A stretch of DNA of 64,000 nt from Blastomyces gilchristii SLH14081 (GCF_000003855.2 NW_003101675.1:1388716-1452715), one strand, 5' to 3'; positions 34,961 to 49,324 are shown, counted from the first letter of the stretch. Numbers and translations: made by a program. The notes: a model not told the origin generated them from the sequence alone.

Positions 34961-37900
34961 CAAGAAGATACTAGTGAGATATCTACTTAACTTCAGAGTG
35001 AATATTAACTTCATATTCTATTTCTTTTCTTTAATGAAGAGTTGAAAGAAGATAAATCTATCAGATTATATGAAATTTACTGATGAAACAAAATACTACT
35101 ATTTTAATATAATTCAAGCAAAGTGTGTGATTATAGATGTAGAAGAAATCTTCAAGAAGAGCAGTCTGCTTCTTTACATAGTTAATATCATAGATAAGAA
35201 TGTCATTCTAGATCTTCTGTAATTGAGAGAAAACAATTCTCTCATTAACTGAATTACTCAGATGTGATAGTACTGTCTCACTGATAAAGAGATAGTGATA
35301 GAGAAATCTGAAGAGTTTTATCAGAAGAATCTGAAGAAAAAGATAGAGTTAATATACTATATAGCAGATAACTGAGACTTGAAAATAGATGAAGAAGTTA
35401 TTATTCTTGCTGCAAGATTAGCAGCAGTATTCATTATTAAAGATAAATATATATAATATCTCTTTATAGATTATAAGAATATCTTTTCAGAAAGAAAAGC
35501 AGTAAAGTTTTCTAATATCAAGATATAATATAAGATTTATCTTGAAGATAATATAACAGTATTATACAAGCTTCTTTATAACTTATCTGTAAAGAAATTG
35601 AATATTCTGTATAAATATCTTGAGAAAGTATAATCAAAGAACTGAATATATTTATTAAAGAGTTCAGCAGAGACATCTATACTCTTTGTACTCAAGAAGA
35701 ATAATAGACTATATCTATATATAGACTACAGAGGTCTTAATAAAATGATGATTAAGAATTACTATTCATTACTGTTAATTAATAAGATGATTGATCAATT
35801 ATCTGAAGCAAAGATATTCTCAAAGATTGATATACAGAATGTCTATTGTAGAATCAGAGTTAATAAAGACAATATTTAAAAAACAGCTTTTCATATTAAG
35901 TATAGTAATTTTAAATATCTTGTTTTATCTTTTGATCTTTGTAATACTTCAGTCATCTTTCAGATCTATATAAATGAGATGCTGCAGAGCCTTGTCAATG
36001 TCTTCTATATAGTATATCTGAACAAGATTCTAATCTTCTCAAAAATAGAGAAACAACATGATACTCATGTTTAAAAAGTGTTGAGTCACTTAAGACAGTA
36101 TCAACTCTATACAAACACTGAAAAATGCTCATTCTACATGTAGAAGATTGATTTCTTAGATTATATTATTAAGATAAATAGCATTTCAATAAACAGAAGC
36201 TGAGTCTCTGTCATTGAGAACTGATCTGCACTGCAGATATATTATGAGATGCAGATATTTCTAGAATTTGTAAAGTTCTCCAGATAATTCATCTATATAT
36301 ATTCATGAATTACTATTCTTCTTACAGATCTGTTAAAAGAAAGTGTGAAAGATAGAAAAACAGAACTGTTTACTCTCACTCAAGATACTGTACAGATGTT
36401 TGCAGAATTGAAATAAGCTTTTATAGATATTACAATACTGAATCACTTTAACTCTGACTTACTCAGTCAGTGTGAGACTGATATATTCAGAAATGAGATC
36501 TATAAAATCTTTTCACAGTTAACACTGAAAATCTTTCAACATTGAAAGAATCAGAGAATAATCATCTCTGAACATACAGATAATGAAATATCTGTAAGAG
36601 AAGACTTTTTCACAGAGTCTATAAGATATTATGAATGAAGATCAGTGATATTCTTCTTCAAGAAGTTATTACTTTTACAGAGAAGATATGATACTCATGA
36701 TCAAGAGATATTAGTAATTATTAAATTCTTTAAGATCTGATGATATTATCTTCAGAATAGTAAGTACTCAGTGTAAGTTCTCACTGATTATATAAATCTA
36801 TGTTACTTCTTAATAACAAAGAGCTTGACAGAATGTTAAGTCAGATGAGCAGAGCGGCTTTTAAAGTATGATTTTTATATCTGATATTATTCAGATTAGC
36901 TTAATCTTACTAATACACTCTCTAGATAGCCTGATTATAATATTATTAATGTGAAGAAGAATTCTATAAAAGAATCTCTGTTATCACTGTAGAAGAAGCT
37001 AGCTGCAGAGAGTTGAGATTCTCTGAAGCTCAGAAATGATGCTGATAAGACAGCTGCACAACTCAGTATAGAAGATGAAAGAAAATCTGAGTTCTTATAG
37101 AAGATTATCACTGAAGATTATAAGCTTCTTATATCATATCTTACTATCATTGAATTGATAAAGAATGAAATAATCTACAATCTTTCAATCTGACTATTTT
37201 TAAAATTTATTAATAAGTTATAGAAGAAGATTGTCTCTACTACAGCTTGAATTCAGAAGTTAAAGAAGAAAGAATTCAGTTTAAACTTGAAAGAGACAGA
37301 CTCTGAGCAAGACAGTGCTGCTAAGAAATCAAGTCATTGATAACTAGAAGAATGTGAACTTCTACTACTGAATAATACAGTCTTTGTCTCTCATAGCAGA
37401 GCAGTATGTCAGAAGTTATTGAGAATTCATTGTAATAATTCTCATACAGAGTACTTCAGATTAGAGAAGACTGAGAAGCATCTAAAATATAAATATATTT
37501 AAGACAAGCTTCAGACAGATGTCAAAGAGTATATTAAGATTTATAATATCTATCAAAGAATAAAGATCTCACAGTATAAGTAATACAGTGAGTTAGTATC
37601 ACTGTCTGTTTCAAAGAGTCTATAGTAGAATCTATTAATGAATTTCATAGTTAATTTGCTGAAGTTAATAAGAGTCAAAGAATATGACTTAATTTTAGTT
37701 ATTATTGATCACTTTATAAAGATGACTAAATATATTTCTATTTATAAAAAGATTAAAGCCTCTGAATTGACTGACCTGTTTTTAAATATTATCATTTATG
37801 ATTACAGTGCTCTGAAATCATTGATAATAGATTGAGAATCCCTCTTTATCAGTAAATACTGATTGACTTTTTACTATTATCTTATAATAAGATGTCTTCT

Positions 37901-38740
37901 CAGTACTGTATTTCATCTGCAGACAGATGATCAGACTGAACATCAGAATCAGATACTAGAATAGCATCTTCAAGTATTCTGTTCATATTATCAGAATGAT
38001 TGATTCAAACATCTTCTGATCACTGAATTCATATATAATAATGCAAAGAATGTAATCTTAAAGATATCTTCTTTCTATACTTATTATAAATATAATTCTT
38101 CATTACTCAGTGACATTGCAGATAATGTTTTAAAGAAGAAAATAGATAGTCAGAATATTAAATAGATACAGAGAACAGAGTATTTCTCAGTACTAGAAGT
38201 AAAAGTGAGATTAAAACTTTTGAATAAAATTCATGAGAAGATGATGAAAAGCATTTACTATACTCAGAAGTAGTAGATAGAATACTATAATTGAAAACAT
38301 CTTTTAATGAAGTTCTTGATAGAGAATTAAGTACTACTTTCAGCAAAGAATATCAAGATAATAAGACTGTGTAAGAAGCTCAGTGAGTGATGACTGAGAT
38401 CTTTCTCAGTAACAAGAGTGATGAGTAAACAGATATATAAGTTAAAATTATTCTCAGAATTGAAATTAATTCATTCTGTTTTTTACATTTTCTATTTAAA
38501 GCTCTATAAACAATGTTCTGAGATGAAGCTATCTCAGTCACATAATATTAAAATTGAGAGTGATACTTAATATCTTATAGAGAAAATATTAAATAAGTGA
38601 ATACATTATAACAAGCTTTAATATCTTATAAAATGAGAAGATTATTCATTATCAGAGAATTTGTGAGAATCACTTGAATATTTGAAAAATGCTGAGAAAG
38701 AGATTATAAGCTATGAGATGACTAGTAGAGATTATTCTAT
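34961..38740 (+). pseudogene. Gypsy-A2 pol: protease to chromodomain
   Basis: It aligns with A1 pol. Reverse transcriptase has a matching FSKIDIQNVYCRIRV segment near 35818 and a catalytic box at 36015-36026 reading YLNK. Integrase core MNFIV...YDLILVIIDHF is open at 37638-37835 and keeps an Asp (IIDHF) that A1 has lost (IINYF). The chromodomain-like segment is near 38545-38715 (YLIKxEDYSLSENL). Stops at Trp and Gln positions are abundant. Confidence 0.88.
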
Positions 38741-39415
38741 TATATGTCAGAGATATTGAATAAGAAATACTGCTTAAGACTTCTCATTTTTCTCAAAGAA
38801 TTTTTTAAAGATAATCTCATGATAATAAGCTGATATCTTGTGAACTCTGTAACACTCTTCTTCTATTTTCTCTTAAAGAATTTTTAGAAGTTTAATGAGA
38901 TTATACAAGTGTAAAATTCCTGAAGCAGTTAATAAGAAAAGAAGAAATATTTGAAATTAATAAAGATTAATATTATTAACTTACAGACTGCTGCTATTCT
39001 AATAGAGCTGCAGTCTGCTGAAAAAGTAAAAAGAAAGATCAGAGTCTACTTATCAATAATCACACTCTCATCAAACTCATTCTTCACTGTTAAAGTCTTC
39101 AGTACTGGCATCTTTGTCTGTCAAGAAGTTAGTGCTGTGATGCTGCAGAAGAGCATGAGAAATGCATGAAATATCAACTTATTAACTTATAAAACATCTC
39201 AGTCATCTATTTTGATTGAAGTGAGATTCTCTTCAATCAGTGATTAATCTTTATAATACTTTCAACAGCAGTATCAGCTGATCTCTTCTTAAGATTAGTT
39301 ATTCTGAGATGTTTTTTCATCTCAGAAACTCATACTTTCATCTTCTTTTACAGATGAGTAAGAGAGATCTTCTCAGTCTTAATAAAATTCATCAACACTT
39401 GAAGCTCTGAGACTC

Positions 39416-40140
39416 TTACTCTGTACTACTTGAGTATCTGAGCTTCTTGTCAGAGCTGATATGACATCTTCTTGTAGAGTAAATTTTACTTACAGAGAGA
39501 TAGAAGTTATTGTTACAGATATAATAGAAATAACAGAAGTGAGAGAAGAGATGAGTGTATAAGATCTTCTTCTTCTTCAGCTGCTTAGTATAGTATAGAT
39601 AAGTAACAGTGTCAGTCAGAGACTGCACTGAAGCCTTCTCACAGAGAGAAGATAAAGAAATTACAGAACTCTGTGAACTCAACTCAGCAGCATTCTGAGC
39701 AGGGCTTGAGTGTGTCACAGAAGAGAAACTATGAATTGAGCTTCTTAAAATCACTGTTTCTGAAATCAAGCTCTTCTCAGAATTCTCTCTGAATGATCAC
39801 ATAGAGTCATACATCACTATGTTAATTGAGAGAGGGAGCAGCATTGCAATAGCAGTGAGAAGAGCAGAGAAAGAACTGAACACAGATGAATCAATCAGCA
39901 GAAGAAATGACATCTCACTACAAGACACAGTGACTATCATCACAGCTGCAAGAGAAGCAGAAGAAGAAGAAGAATATGTGATAATAAGAGCAGTACTTCT
40001 GCAGCTCATTGACACTGTCATCTCTGCCTTCAATCTGGCTTTCTTGACAGTCACAGAGACTGCAGCTGTAACATGAAGATGTTTATTACTCACTAGAAAA
40101 CATCAGAATAAGTCTCTTATTAACTCTCAAGAATGATGCT
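39416..40140. pseudogene. Gypsy-A2 accessory region, open on both strands
   Basis: The plus reading from 39603 continues to about 40140 with stops only at a TGA in the same place as in A1 (after ...NSAAF, Trp expected) and a TGA near 40077. The stretch 39819-40076 is fully open (85 residues, SRRNDISLQDTVTI, AREAEEEEE). The C-terminal LTRKHQN...QE matches LITRKYQN...QE of A1. The minus reading (40093-39797 and 39769-39416) has one TGA, at the same place as in A1. The product is unrecognised, and the strand is undecided. Confidence 0.45.
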
Positions 40141-40553
40141 TCTATGCACTCACTATTACAGATGAGAGAGAGGAAAGAAAAATGTTTCACAGAGAGAAGA
40201 ATCTTTTTAAAAAATCCTATCACTACTATTAACTTTGTCTCTAAAACACATCACTTTTGCAGAGAATTTCATATATAGAATGAAATATAATGAGAGATCT
40301 GCAAGTTACTTGTTAACTATGTTTTTCACATTTCAAATTAATATATAATGAACTTACTTATCATATGTTTGATTTGAATGAAAATGAGAAAAGAAAGATC
40401 TACACAGTCAGTAGAAAAACTCATCTATTTCTTTGTATTACATACAGCATATATGCTGTTAAATCAGTTAACAACTGTTACTATATAATAAAGATAATTT
40501 CTAATCTGATAATCTTAAGAATATCAGAACTATACTCTTAAAGAGAAGAATAT

Positions 40554-41098
40554 TATTACATCTCTGACTGTGTCAAGACTCTGCTGCAGTTTTACATGAC
40601 TTATTACTTTTATATGAATGATTTTATTCATTCTGCAGACTGTTTAAACTAGTTTTCAACCACTCTATAACATTATTTAAATATATCATAGAAAGATCTG
40701 ATTGATGAATATAAGAACTCTGCTTCTATACAAGATCAGCAGATTACTCTTTCTTAGTAGTAAGACACTGCTGAGGTATCACTCTGACTATTCTCAGTTG
40801 TACAATAAGAGAAGAGTATTCATTCATTATCTATATAGAATAGCTAGATGCTGACTTCTCATTAAAGAAGTCAGTGATTCATTTTTCTTCTACTGAAATA
40901 TATATACAAAGTTACTGCATTTCTTATACAATCTTCTTAGTATACTAAGTACTATATCTGTGATATTCTCACAATAACTCTGTAGTCCATGAGCTCACTA
41001 TTCAAGCAAGATAGTCAAGACTACTTATACAGCTTTTCAAACAACTACCTCTACATGATGCCGCTGACTAGCCATCACTTCGGTTCCGCCATGTTACA
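40554..41098 (+). repeat. 3' LTR of Gypsy-A2
   Basis: This is 545 bp. The outer end (41045-41098) keeps ATGCCGCTGACTAGCC and CGGTTCCGCCATGTTACA. The inner end (TATTACATCTCTGAC) is mutated relative to TGTCACGCCCCTGGC. Confidence 0.93.
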
Positions 41099-41342
41099 GA
41101 TTCCTGCTGAAAGCTCCGGTCCTTCTGCCGAAAGCTCTGATTCTCAGATACTGATTCTCAGCTGAAGAACTTATGAAGTTTCTATTCTCCAGCCCCGAAG
41201 CTGCATCTTATACATATATAAATAGTCATCTCAATTACTGATTCTTGCACTTTCTCTTTTATTTTTCTTCTCTAACTTTTTTCACTTTTGTTATATAAGA
41301 TCTATATTATCATACTGATCTATTCAGTGTAGACCTCTTACA
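41099..41342 (+). repeat. Gypsy-C 5' LTR, second part
   Basis: It continues the LTR after A2 and aligns with 53864-54106. The first 120 bases keep GC-rich sequence (GAAAGCTCCGGTCCTTCTGC, CCAGCCCCGAAGC) that is decayed in the 3' LTR. It contains two near-identical short repeats of CTGATTCTCAG and ends CTCTTACA at 41342. Confidence 0.88.
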
Positions 41343-43438
41343 CTTGAAAAATATTCATTATATTCTTATTAAAAATTATTACTTATTAAGAAGATATCTG
41401 AACATGTAACAACATGTAATAATAATAATAAGAAAATAAATAATTATATAATAGTTAAGTGAATACTGAGCCTCTGACTCTCTACTAGATAGATAGAAGC
41501 TGACTCATTAGTTACTCTGACTCTGTAATAAGAACTTAAAAAGAGAATATTAGTAAAAGATCTGAGAGTTCTGACATCTTAGATGTATAAGATATTCATA
41601 TAAATACACTTCTAATTCCGAAAAAATTCTAAATGCGGATACTATATATCTGACAAATAATATAGCTATGTCTACTGATAACATAAGAGAACTCTTGAAT
41701 GTGAGTATAGACACAGTACTGCAGTGACTCTGAGCAATGTTAAAATTATAATATCAGTAGATAGCTAATATGCATATGACTCAACAATGTCAATACAAAG
41801 AAATTTAATAATTAACTCAATAAGAAGCACTCTGCATAGACAATTTCAACACTGACTGAATCAGATATAAGTATGATACAAGTACTGAAGAAATGCTAAG
41901 ATACTTCTGTATATTTTAATACTTCTGATATCACTCTCTATTCAATATAAAGATTGAACATACTCATGAAACTAAGTGTAGATAAAGATATCATCAGTTC
42001 ATTCACTAATCAAGATTAATATATCAATAATCAATTGAAAGATCACATGAAACAGAAGTTTTATTCATGAATGAAGACATGTAAATCAGTAGTATATACA
42101 TCTGATGACATTATTAAACATCTTAATGTTTTGTTCAGAGACACTGCTATACAGCAGAAGGCATTAGATTAGTTACAGAGTATCTGACAGAGAAATACTT
42201 CTCTTACAACATTTATCTCTGACTTCAACATTAAGATTCTAGAAGCAGACAGTCAATTTTGAAAGAACTAAATAAAGATTAGCATGCTTAAGAAGACACT
42301 AACTTTTACACTCTTATAAGCTCTTATAAGTGTAGATAAAGACTTAACTTATAAAGACTTCTGCATATAACTCTGAACATTGAATGATCATCTTATCAAG
42401 TTTAAGAGTATATAGAACAACAGCAGAAGATGTTACACTTCAGTTACTTATACATCTGTATCAAAGAATAATAATACAGATGTTTTAAATTGAGTACACT
42501 TGAATATCTATACATAAGCAAGAGTCTTCACTGTCTAAACAGGCTTTCAAGTCTCTGAAATCACTTCTGAAGAAGGTGTCAATTGACATTAATAAGAAGT
42601 GTGTATCAATTGTAACTGATTAAAATATATCACGTTCAACTACTAATCAGCCTATATGTCTTCTTATTGAAAGAAATAATCAGTGTCTGTTCACATTAAC
42701 TATCTTATATTAGAAGAAGATTCAGAAGATAACTATAAAGATACTCTGATAAGACAGGGAAAAGATTAGCTTCTGTTCAAACTTGCAAGCAGAAGCTTGA
42801 AGAGGTCAGATGATAATAATTTAAAGAGAACATAATAATAAATGTAATTCTTATATCTACTGTGATAAATAACATGTATAATATGAGAGCTATGATAGAT
42901 AGCAGTCTATACTACTATACAGTGATGAAATCTTCAGTTGTAAGACATTATAATCTTCAGTGTATTCTCTTATTAAAACCTCAACTTCTCACAGAATGTA
43001 ATAGCTTAAAAGATGTTTACATCTGTTATATAATGAAACTAAACATAGATGTCAGAGAACATTAATATAAAGATGCTTATACATATGAAGTTGATAATCT
43101 TGACTATAATCTTATACTAGAACTTGTGTGACTAACTGAAGAAGATATCTTATTAAATACTTAAAACCGGAGTTTAATATTTCTTAATAATAATTGAGTA
43201 CATGAGAATGATGTTCACAAGACTATGAACTTGACATAGATCTTTGTGAATGCTTATAAAATACTCTGAAAGAACTTCTGACAAAGTTACTGACAGAGTT
43301 AATAGCAGAATTATGTAATAATTCACTCTATCAGTCTGACTAATATTAAAAAAGCCCTAGATAAGTTATTCTGTGTTATAATAACAGATTCTTATACAAA
43401 GCTCTCTTGATAATATCATTAATATCTAGATATCTTTC
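41343..43438 (+). pseudogene. Gypsy-C gag and protease
   Basis: This is the gag region from about 41400, with many stops. The protease segment at 42850-43120 has an open stretch of 67 residues (MINNMYNMRAMIDSSLYYY, with IDS at the expected active-site position), equivalent to the 97-residue open frame of the minus-strand copy at 29668-29961. It is cut by Gypsy-B at 43438, and pol resumes at 50788. The protease call rests on position and the weak D-S motif. Confidence 0.65.
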
Positions 43439-43697
43439 TGTAAGAAATCCCCGCTTCTCGCGAATTCTTTACCTCAATTCCTATCTCTCGCGCAATTAAT
43501 AGAGTTCGCGGCCCTTGGCTACACACAACTATATAGACTGAAGTTCACAAATACTATTTATAAATCAGCTTAAATACTATTATATATTTAACTTCTATAT
43601 TTTATCTTTCTATTATGAATACTTCTAGTAGCTATCAGTATATATCACATCAAGCTGTAAACACTCAAATAATCATCTATAAGTACTTATTCTTATA
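43439..43697 (+). repeat. 5' LTR of Gypsy-B
   Basis: This is 259 bp. The outer 75 bases are the cleanest Gypsy-B sequence in the window (ATCCCCGCTTCTCGCG, CTCTCGCGCAATTAATAG, GTTCGCGGCCCTTGGC). The inner end reads ATCATCTATAAGTAC where outer ends elsewhere read ATCGCCTGCGAGCAC. Confidence 0.93.
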
Positions 43698-45000
43698 ATT
43701 CAAGCTCTGTCAGTCAGTAATCATCTGTTATAACTAAAAGAACTAGAAACTTATATACTTCAATCTCTGTGAACTCTACTACAGACACTCAGAAGTAGTT
43801 ATTTAAATCATGAATAATCTCTGTAAATAAAGTCTTAGAGAACTTATTAATTACTTACAGAATATTATTCTTTATATCAGTAATAGAGAAACTCTGTGAA
43901 TTTATAAATAAATTAATCTTAGTAAAGAACATTCTTAAGCATCTTCTATAAAATTAAGCTTTTTTTTATAAGAAATGCTTACTATCTGTAAACACTCTTA
44001 AACTGAGTCTCTAGACATAATCTTCAGAAATATCTATAAATTGAAAAGAAACTTTCTTAAACTATAATCTCTTAAGACTATCTATCAAATCACAATCTAT
44101 AAAAGCTTTAGCAAGTTTGTATGTAAAAGTAACTTATAAGTCTGACTATATGATATGAAAGATGAAAAAGCTATTATCTATATAATAACAGATCTCTACT
44201 ACACTGAAGTCAAGAATTAACTGAATTATTTAGAGAATGGTTATAAGAGATTTCACTGATCAGTTCTTAAGATCTATCTAGAGAGTAAGTTAAGAGACTT
44301 TATAAGTGAAATAAAGAATATCTAGACTATAATTATTAATATTAGAAAAAGAGATAAGAAATATGATAAAGACTACTCACAGTACTTTATAAAATTATAA
44401 TATAAATTAAAATCTGTGAAAACAGAACTCTGAAATAAGACCTGAATAATAATATTTATAAAGAGACTGAATAAAGATATATAGAATAAACTTATTAAGT
44501 ATAACTCTAAGCTCTTAACTCTGAAGAAACTGATAACTCTTATTCATTACTTACAGATCACTGTGAGAATTACAGATCTGCAGAGAGTGAATCACTGACT
44601 AACTCTATCACTGAGAATCAGAATAATAGAGAACATATTTACTGAGAAAAGATAATAAAATATAGAGAGATTTGTATCTGACTGCTGAGTAGAAAGAGAG
44701 AGCTTCAGAAGCTCTTATAAATAAAGTATATAATAAAGAGATTAAGAAAAAGAATCTCTACTTTATCTGTTTTAAATCAGAATATCTTCACACAAACTAT
44801 CTGAATAAATTAAAATAGAGATTTAAAAAGTTATAGACAGAGTCAGTAATAGTCTTCTTAAGAGTTTTAAAGCTGATATCTGAAGCTGTTACTCTCTCAA
44901 TAAAAATGCATACTTAGAGAAAGAGACTGCACTGCTGTACTATTACTCTGTAAGTATGAAAAGTATTAATAAACTCAGAATCTCAGATTACTATAGTGTT
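43698..45000 (+). pseudogene. Gypsy-B gag remnant
   Basis: It lies between the 5' LTR and pol. A zinc-knuckle remnant near 44758-44800 reads FICFKSEYLHTNYL, with Cys and His positions partly changed to Tyr and Ser; the minus-strand copy has CFIYSKSEHLCANC. The two copies complement each other and confirm a C-x2-C-x4-H-x4-C knuckle origin. Stops are present throughout. Confidence 0.65.
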
Positions 45001-48000
45001 TTAAAAGCTCACAGAGTAAATGAGCTGAATGATGAAAACTGAAAATCTGCTCTTATAATAAGCAGAGTATGAGAACTCAGATCTGAGAACTAAGAGTCTT
45101 ATAAGACTTATCTTTGAATTATGAGATCTCTCTGAAACTTGAAGAAAATTTATAGAAACTGTAATTATCACAGACATTATAGATAATATATACTTGAGAC
45201 TTATATAACTTCAAAGACATAATTCACACATAGCTGTCTATAAGTAAGGTTTATACTTTCAATCAGTGTAAACAGACTCACTTACAGAGATAGAATCAGT
45301 TAATACTATAGAGTTAATTAGAGAAGATAAGCTTATTAATATAATAACTTTATAAATATCTGAGCACTTTGTGATTATAAAAACTGAGCTTCAGATATCA
45401 GAGAAATACTGAGATCTTACAGAGATATTTAGTTCAGCTAAGACAGCTGAGCATTCATCTCATTATAAGAAGAATCTGATAATAGATTTAATAGAAGAGT
45501 AGAAATTCTTCTAAGAATTAATCTATAAGCTCTCTCATCATGAGATAGATCTCTTATAAGCTTATGTAAAGACAAATCTAAAGAATGACTTTATTCAATT
45601 ATTACAGATCTTCACAGAAGTCTTTGTAATATTTATAAAGAAGAAGAGTAAAGATCTCAGATTGTATATAAACTATCACAATCTGAACTTCAAGATTATA
45701 AAGAGTTACTATTCTCTGTCTCTGATTGAGAATGTAATTAATCATTTTATAGAAGCTGTCATATTCATATAACTGAATATAATCAATATATATACACAGC
45801 TGTGAATACAGTCTGAAAATAAATGAAAAATTGTCTTTAGAACTATACTGAGATTATTTGAATATCTAGTAATATCTTTTGATTTGACTAATACTCTTAC
45901 AGTATTTCAGTCTTTTATTAATAAAATACTTTATATATATCTGAATATCTTTATAATAATATATCTGAGTAATGTGATAATATACTCTGTAAAGATGAAA
46001 GAATAAACTGAGTATATATAAACTGTATTAAAGATATTAGATGAGACACAACTGTATATTGAGTTTATAAAGTACAACTTAAGTGTCTGCTGAATTAATT
46101 TCTGAGAATATGTAATCACTGTATATAGTATTCAGATGAAATCTTCACAGATTAAGACTATTTTATTATGATCAGAGTTAACTAATATTCATAAAATTCA
46201 GATCTTTCTGAGCTTTGTAAATTTCTATAGATAGTATATCTTTATATTTATAAGAATCTTCTTAACTCTTACAGACATGCTGAAGAGTTAAAATAAGAAA
46301 AAGTTATTCAATAAATAAGAAATGAAAAGATTATTGAGAAGAGAGAGCTGTAAGAACTTTCTTATCTTAAAAGCTTATAGAGTCTTTACAAGATTGAAAC
46401 AGATATTCATAGATATAATAATACTATTTTACTTTAATTTCTTACTTTTAATCAGATTGAAGATAGATATCTTCTTCTTTATAATTTCAGAAATAGTCTT
46501 ATAACTACAGTTAAATATGAACTGAGTTTCAGTAATCTTTTTCTTACAGAAGATACAACTTATGAAGATTAACTATAATATTTATAATCAGAAGTTTCTT
46601 ATAATAGTGAAATTCTTCTATTACTAATATCACTACTTTGAGAATCTTATAACAGTAATTACTGTTAAATCTGATTATAATAGCTTATAATAGTTTACTT
46701 TAATCAAGAAACTCTTACAATAGTAGATTTACTGAGCTCAGAAACTAAGTGAATTCTGATTCAAGATAGAGTATATTAAGAGAACTAAGAACTCAGTAGA
46801 TAAACTCTATCACAGATCTGATAATATGAAGAAAATCAGAGTGACAGATACAGAGAAACTAGAGAAGATAGAAAAGCTTCACAGAATACTCAGACTGAGT
46901 ATTGTAAAGAGATTAACTGAAGAGTGTCTCAATATCTTATAAGAGAAGAGAAAGAAGAGAGAAAAGAAGTCTGTACAACTACTCTCTATAACACTGAGAG
47001 TTAATACTCTGAGAATCTCTGTGAGAATTCTCAAAGAGAGTAACTATAATCTGAAGAGTTTACAGGGTTTGAAAAGTACTGTAGAAGATTTAATATAAGA
47101 GAAAACAGAGTATAAGTCTTTATAAAATCTTCTATTCAGATTATTAGAACTGTAACTGAAGAATAAATATACTTAGTATATTTAAAGACTACTTATAATA
47201 GAGATTAATTCTGCAGAAATAAAGAATTGAAGAGACTTAAATAATCTCTTGTAAAGAGAGAGCTGAATTTATATATCTTTGAATAAGTTTCTATATATAG
47301 AACTTATTAAAAGATATCATGACTCTTCTCTAACAGATTATTTTACAGATACTGAAACTTATAAGTTACTTATAAGAAAATACTTCTAACTGAAGATATA
47401 AGAATTTATAAAGAAGATAGTGAATTCTTATACTATTTATCAGAATTCACAGATAGTGTAGTTCATATTATATAAAGAACTCACTTCTCTACTCATTCTA
47501 TAGAAATATTAAAAATAGCTAGAAATGAACATTCTTATAAGTCTCTATGAAAGTAAGAATATATATAATATCTGCTTTGACAGTGTGCTGATGATAGTAG
47601 ATCACTTTATCAAGATAATATACTTTATACTCACTTATAAAAACTTAAAGTTAAAGAATTTAACTTATATCTTTATCTATAATATAATCTGATTATATAA
47701 ATTATCTATGAATATTATCTCAGATAGAGAATTAATCTATATAAGAAAGTTCTGATCTGATCTGATAATTATACTGAAGATCTCATAAGATCTAAGTATA
47801 GCTTTTCATTAATAAACAGATAATTAGATAGAATATCTGATAAGTATATTAAAACAGTATCTGTGATACTTTCTTAATTACAACCAGAATAACTGAGTGT
47901 ATTGATTATTACTTATGAAGTGTATATATAATAACTTAAAACATACTAGTACAGATAAAATTCTCTTTAAGATACTCACTGAAACTTATTTACAGATAAT

Positions 48001-48640
48001 CTTGATAAATCTGTGATAGTATACTATAGAGTGTAATAATGTCTCTGAACAGACTGAGAGAATTCAGAATAATCAGAAGAAAGTCTATAAATTCTTGAGA
48101 AAGACTTAAAAGTATTAAAAGAGATATTATAACTCTAAGTATATTATAAACAGTTTCAAGAAAGATGATAGAGTCTGATAAAGTCTGAAAAATATTACTA
48201 TACAGAGATCTAGTAAGAAGCTGAATCTCTTATAAATAGAGTCTTATAAGATTATGAAGAAAGTTAGCTTATAGTTCTATAGATTGAAACTGTTATCTAA
48301 GTTATAGATATACAATGTTTTTCATATCTCTTTGCTTTATAAATATAAGAAATTCTTAGAAGAGAACTCTGTGACTTATCACTCTGTTTATAAAGTATTA
48401 GAGAGTGAAAGAGAATATCAGATCAAAGAGATTATTAACTCAGAGAAGTAAGATTATAAGCTCTGATTCAAGATTCAGTGATAAGAATATTCTGATAAGA
48501 TGAATAAATTCACTTAAGAATTATTCAGAGAAATAAGATCTCTATAGAAGCTGAAATATAACTTTCATACTATAAATTCTGATAATTTAGAATGATATAA
48601 TCTTTGATAAGAATCTGATAATAATAAAAATACTAATACT
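45001..48640 (+). pseudogene. Gypsy-B pol: protease to chromodomain
   Basis: Reverse transcriptase covers about 45600-46110: KDLRLYINYHNLN, then KIVFRT...LFEYLVISFDLTNTL (usual KTAFRTR.G.FEYLVMPFGLTNAP), then catalytic box YLSN near 45960 (YLNN in the minus-strand copy). RNase H follows from about 46330. Integrase covers about 47150-47900 (VLMIVDHFIKIIYFI near 47585, SDRELIYI near 47720). The chromodomain-like segment is near 48400-48560 (REYQIKEIIN...FKIQWxEYSD). Stops and G-to-A changes at active sites make it inactive. Confidence 0.85.
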
Positions 48641-48997
48641 GTTATTTATAAATTCTGATCTATAAAGATGATGAATTTCTACTGAGATGAACAGTTCACA
48701 GTGTATATAAAGAGAAGAAGAAATTATATTCTTATTAAAGTTAAAAAATACAGAAAACAAAAATCAGACTATGAACACAATTTAGTAATTAATAAAGAAA
48801 AATAAAAAAAAATTATACTCATAATCTTATCATTCATAATTCTCAATCTTCTCATAACTATCGATTTCTCTCTTTAAAGAAGCAGAGAGTATTATACTTA
48901 TAATACAGATAATTATTAAATTTGATATAAAGACTGTCAGAAATGCACAGACTTCAAGAGAACTTAACTTTAGAGTATATACAGTTGCAGCAGAATC

Positions 48998-49324
48998 TTG
49001 AGAACTGATTATCTGTATATATTATTAGATATCTCTCACAAAGCTGTATCTGCACGCGCAGTTATACTGAAGTATTCAGCTCAGAAATTATTAAGATATG
49101 AAGAGAGAGCTTATCTACTCAGATCAACTCTTTTCATAAATTCATTATATTCACATTGTCTTGATTATCTGAATTTACAGATACTCAGAGACTCATCTTC
49201 TATTAATGTCAGAAATGCAGAAATGCACTGCAGTGTGAAAACTGTTAATAGAGAATCTAGACATATTTATATATATCTGATTGAAGATTGTGCAAGTAGA
49301 GAAGAGATAATCATAGATCTGTAA
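48998..49324 (+). pseudogene. Gypsy-B accessory ORF (108 residues), sense strand
   Basis: This 108-codon open frame lies after the chromodomain and is unusually long for such decayed sequence. Its C-terminal half (LQILRDSSS, RESRHIYIYLIEDCASRE) is conserved in the minus-strand copy at 11161-11343. The product has many Arg, Ser and Tyr residues, no signal peptide, and no fold I recognise. It might be an extra element-encoded protein or a gag-like domain. The true start is probably further upstream, behind a stop. Confidence 0.5.

Larger units (their letters stand above)
33280..41098 (+). mobile_element. Gypsy-A2: second full-length Gypsy-A copy, decayed
   Basis: This element is 7819 bp with 545-bp LTRs (33280-33824 and 40554-41098) and the same internal order as A1. 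It is inserted in the 5' LTR of Gypsy-C with a 4-5 bp duplication (GATT). The empty site is seen in the 3' LTR of Gypsy-C at about 53861-53870. It is independently mutated relative to A1: stops fall at partly different codons. Confidence 0.93.
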
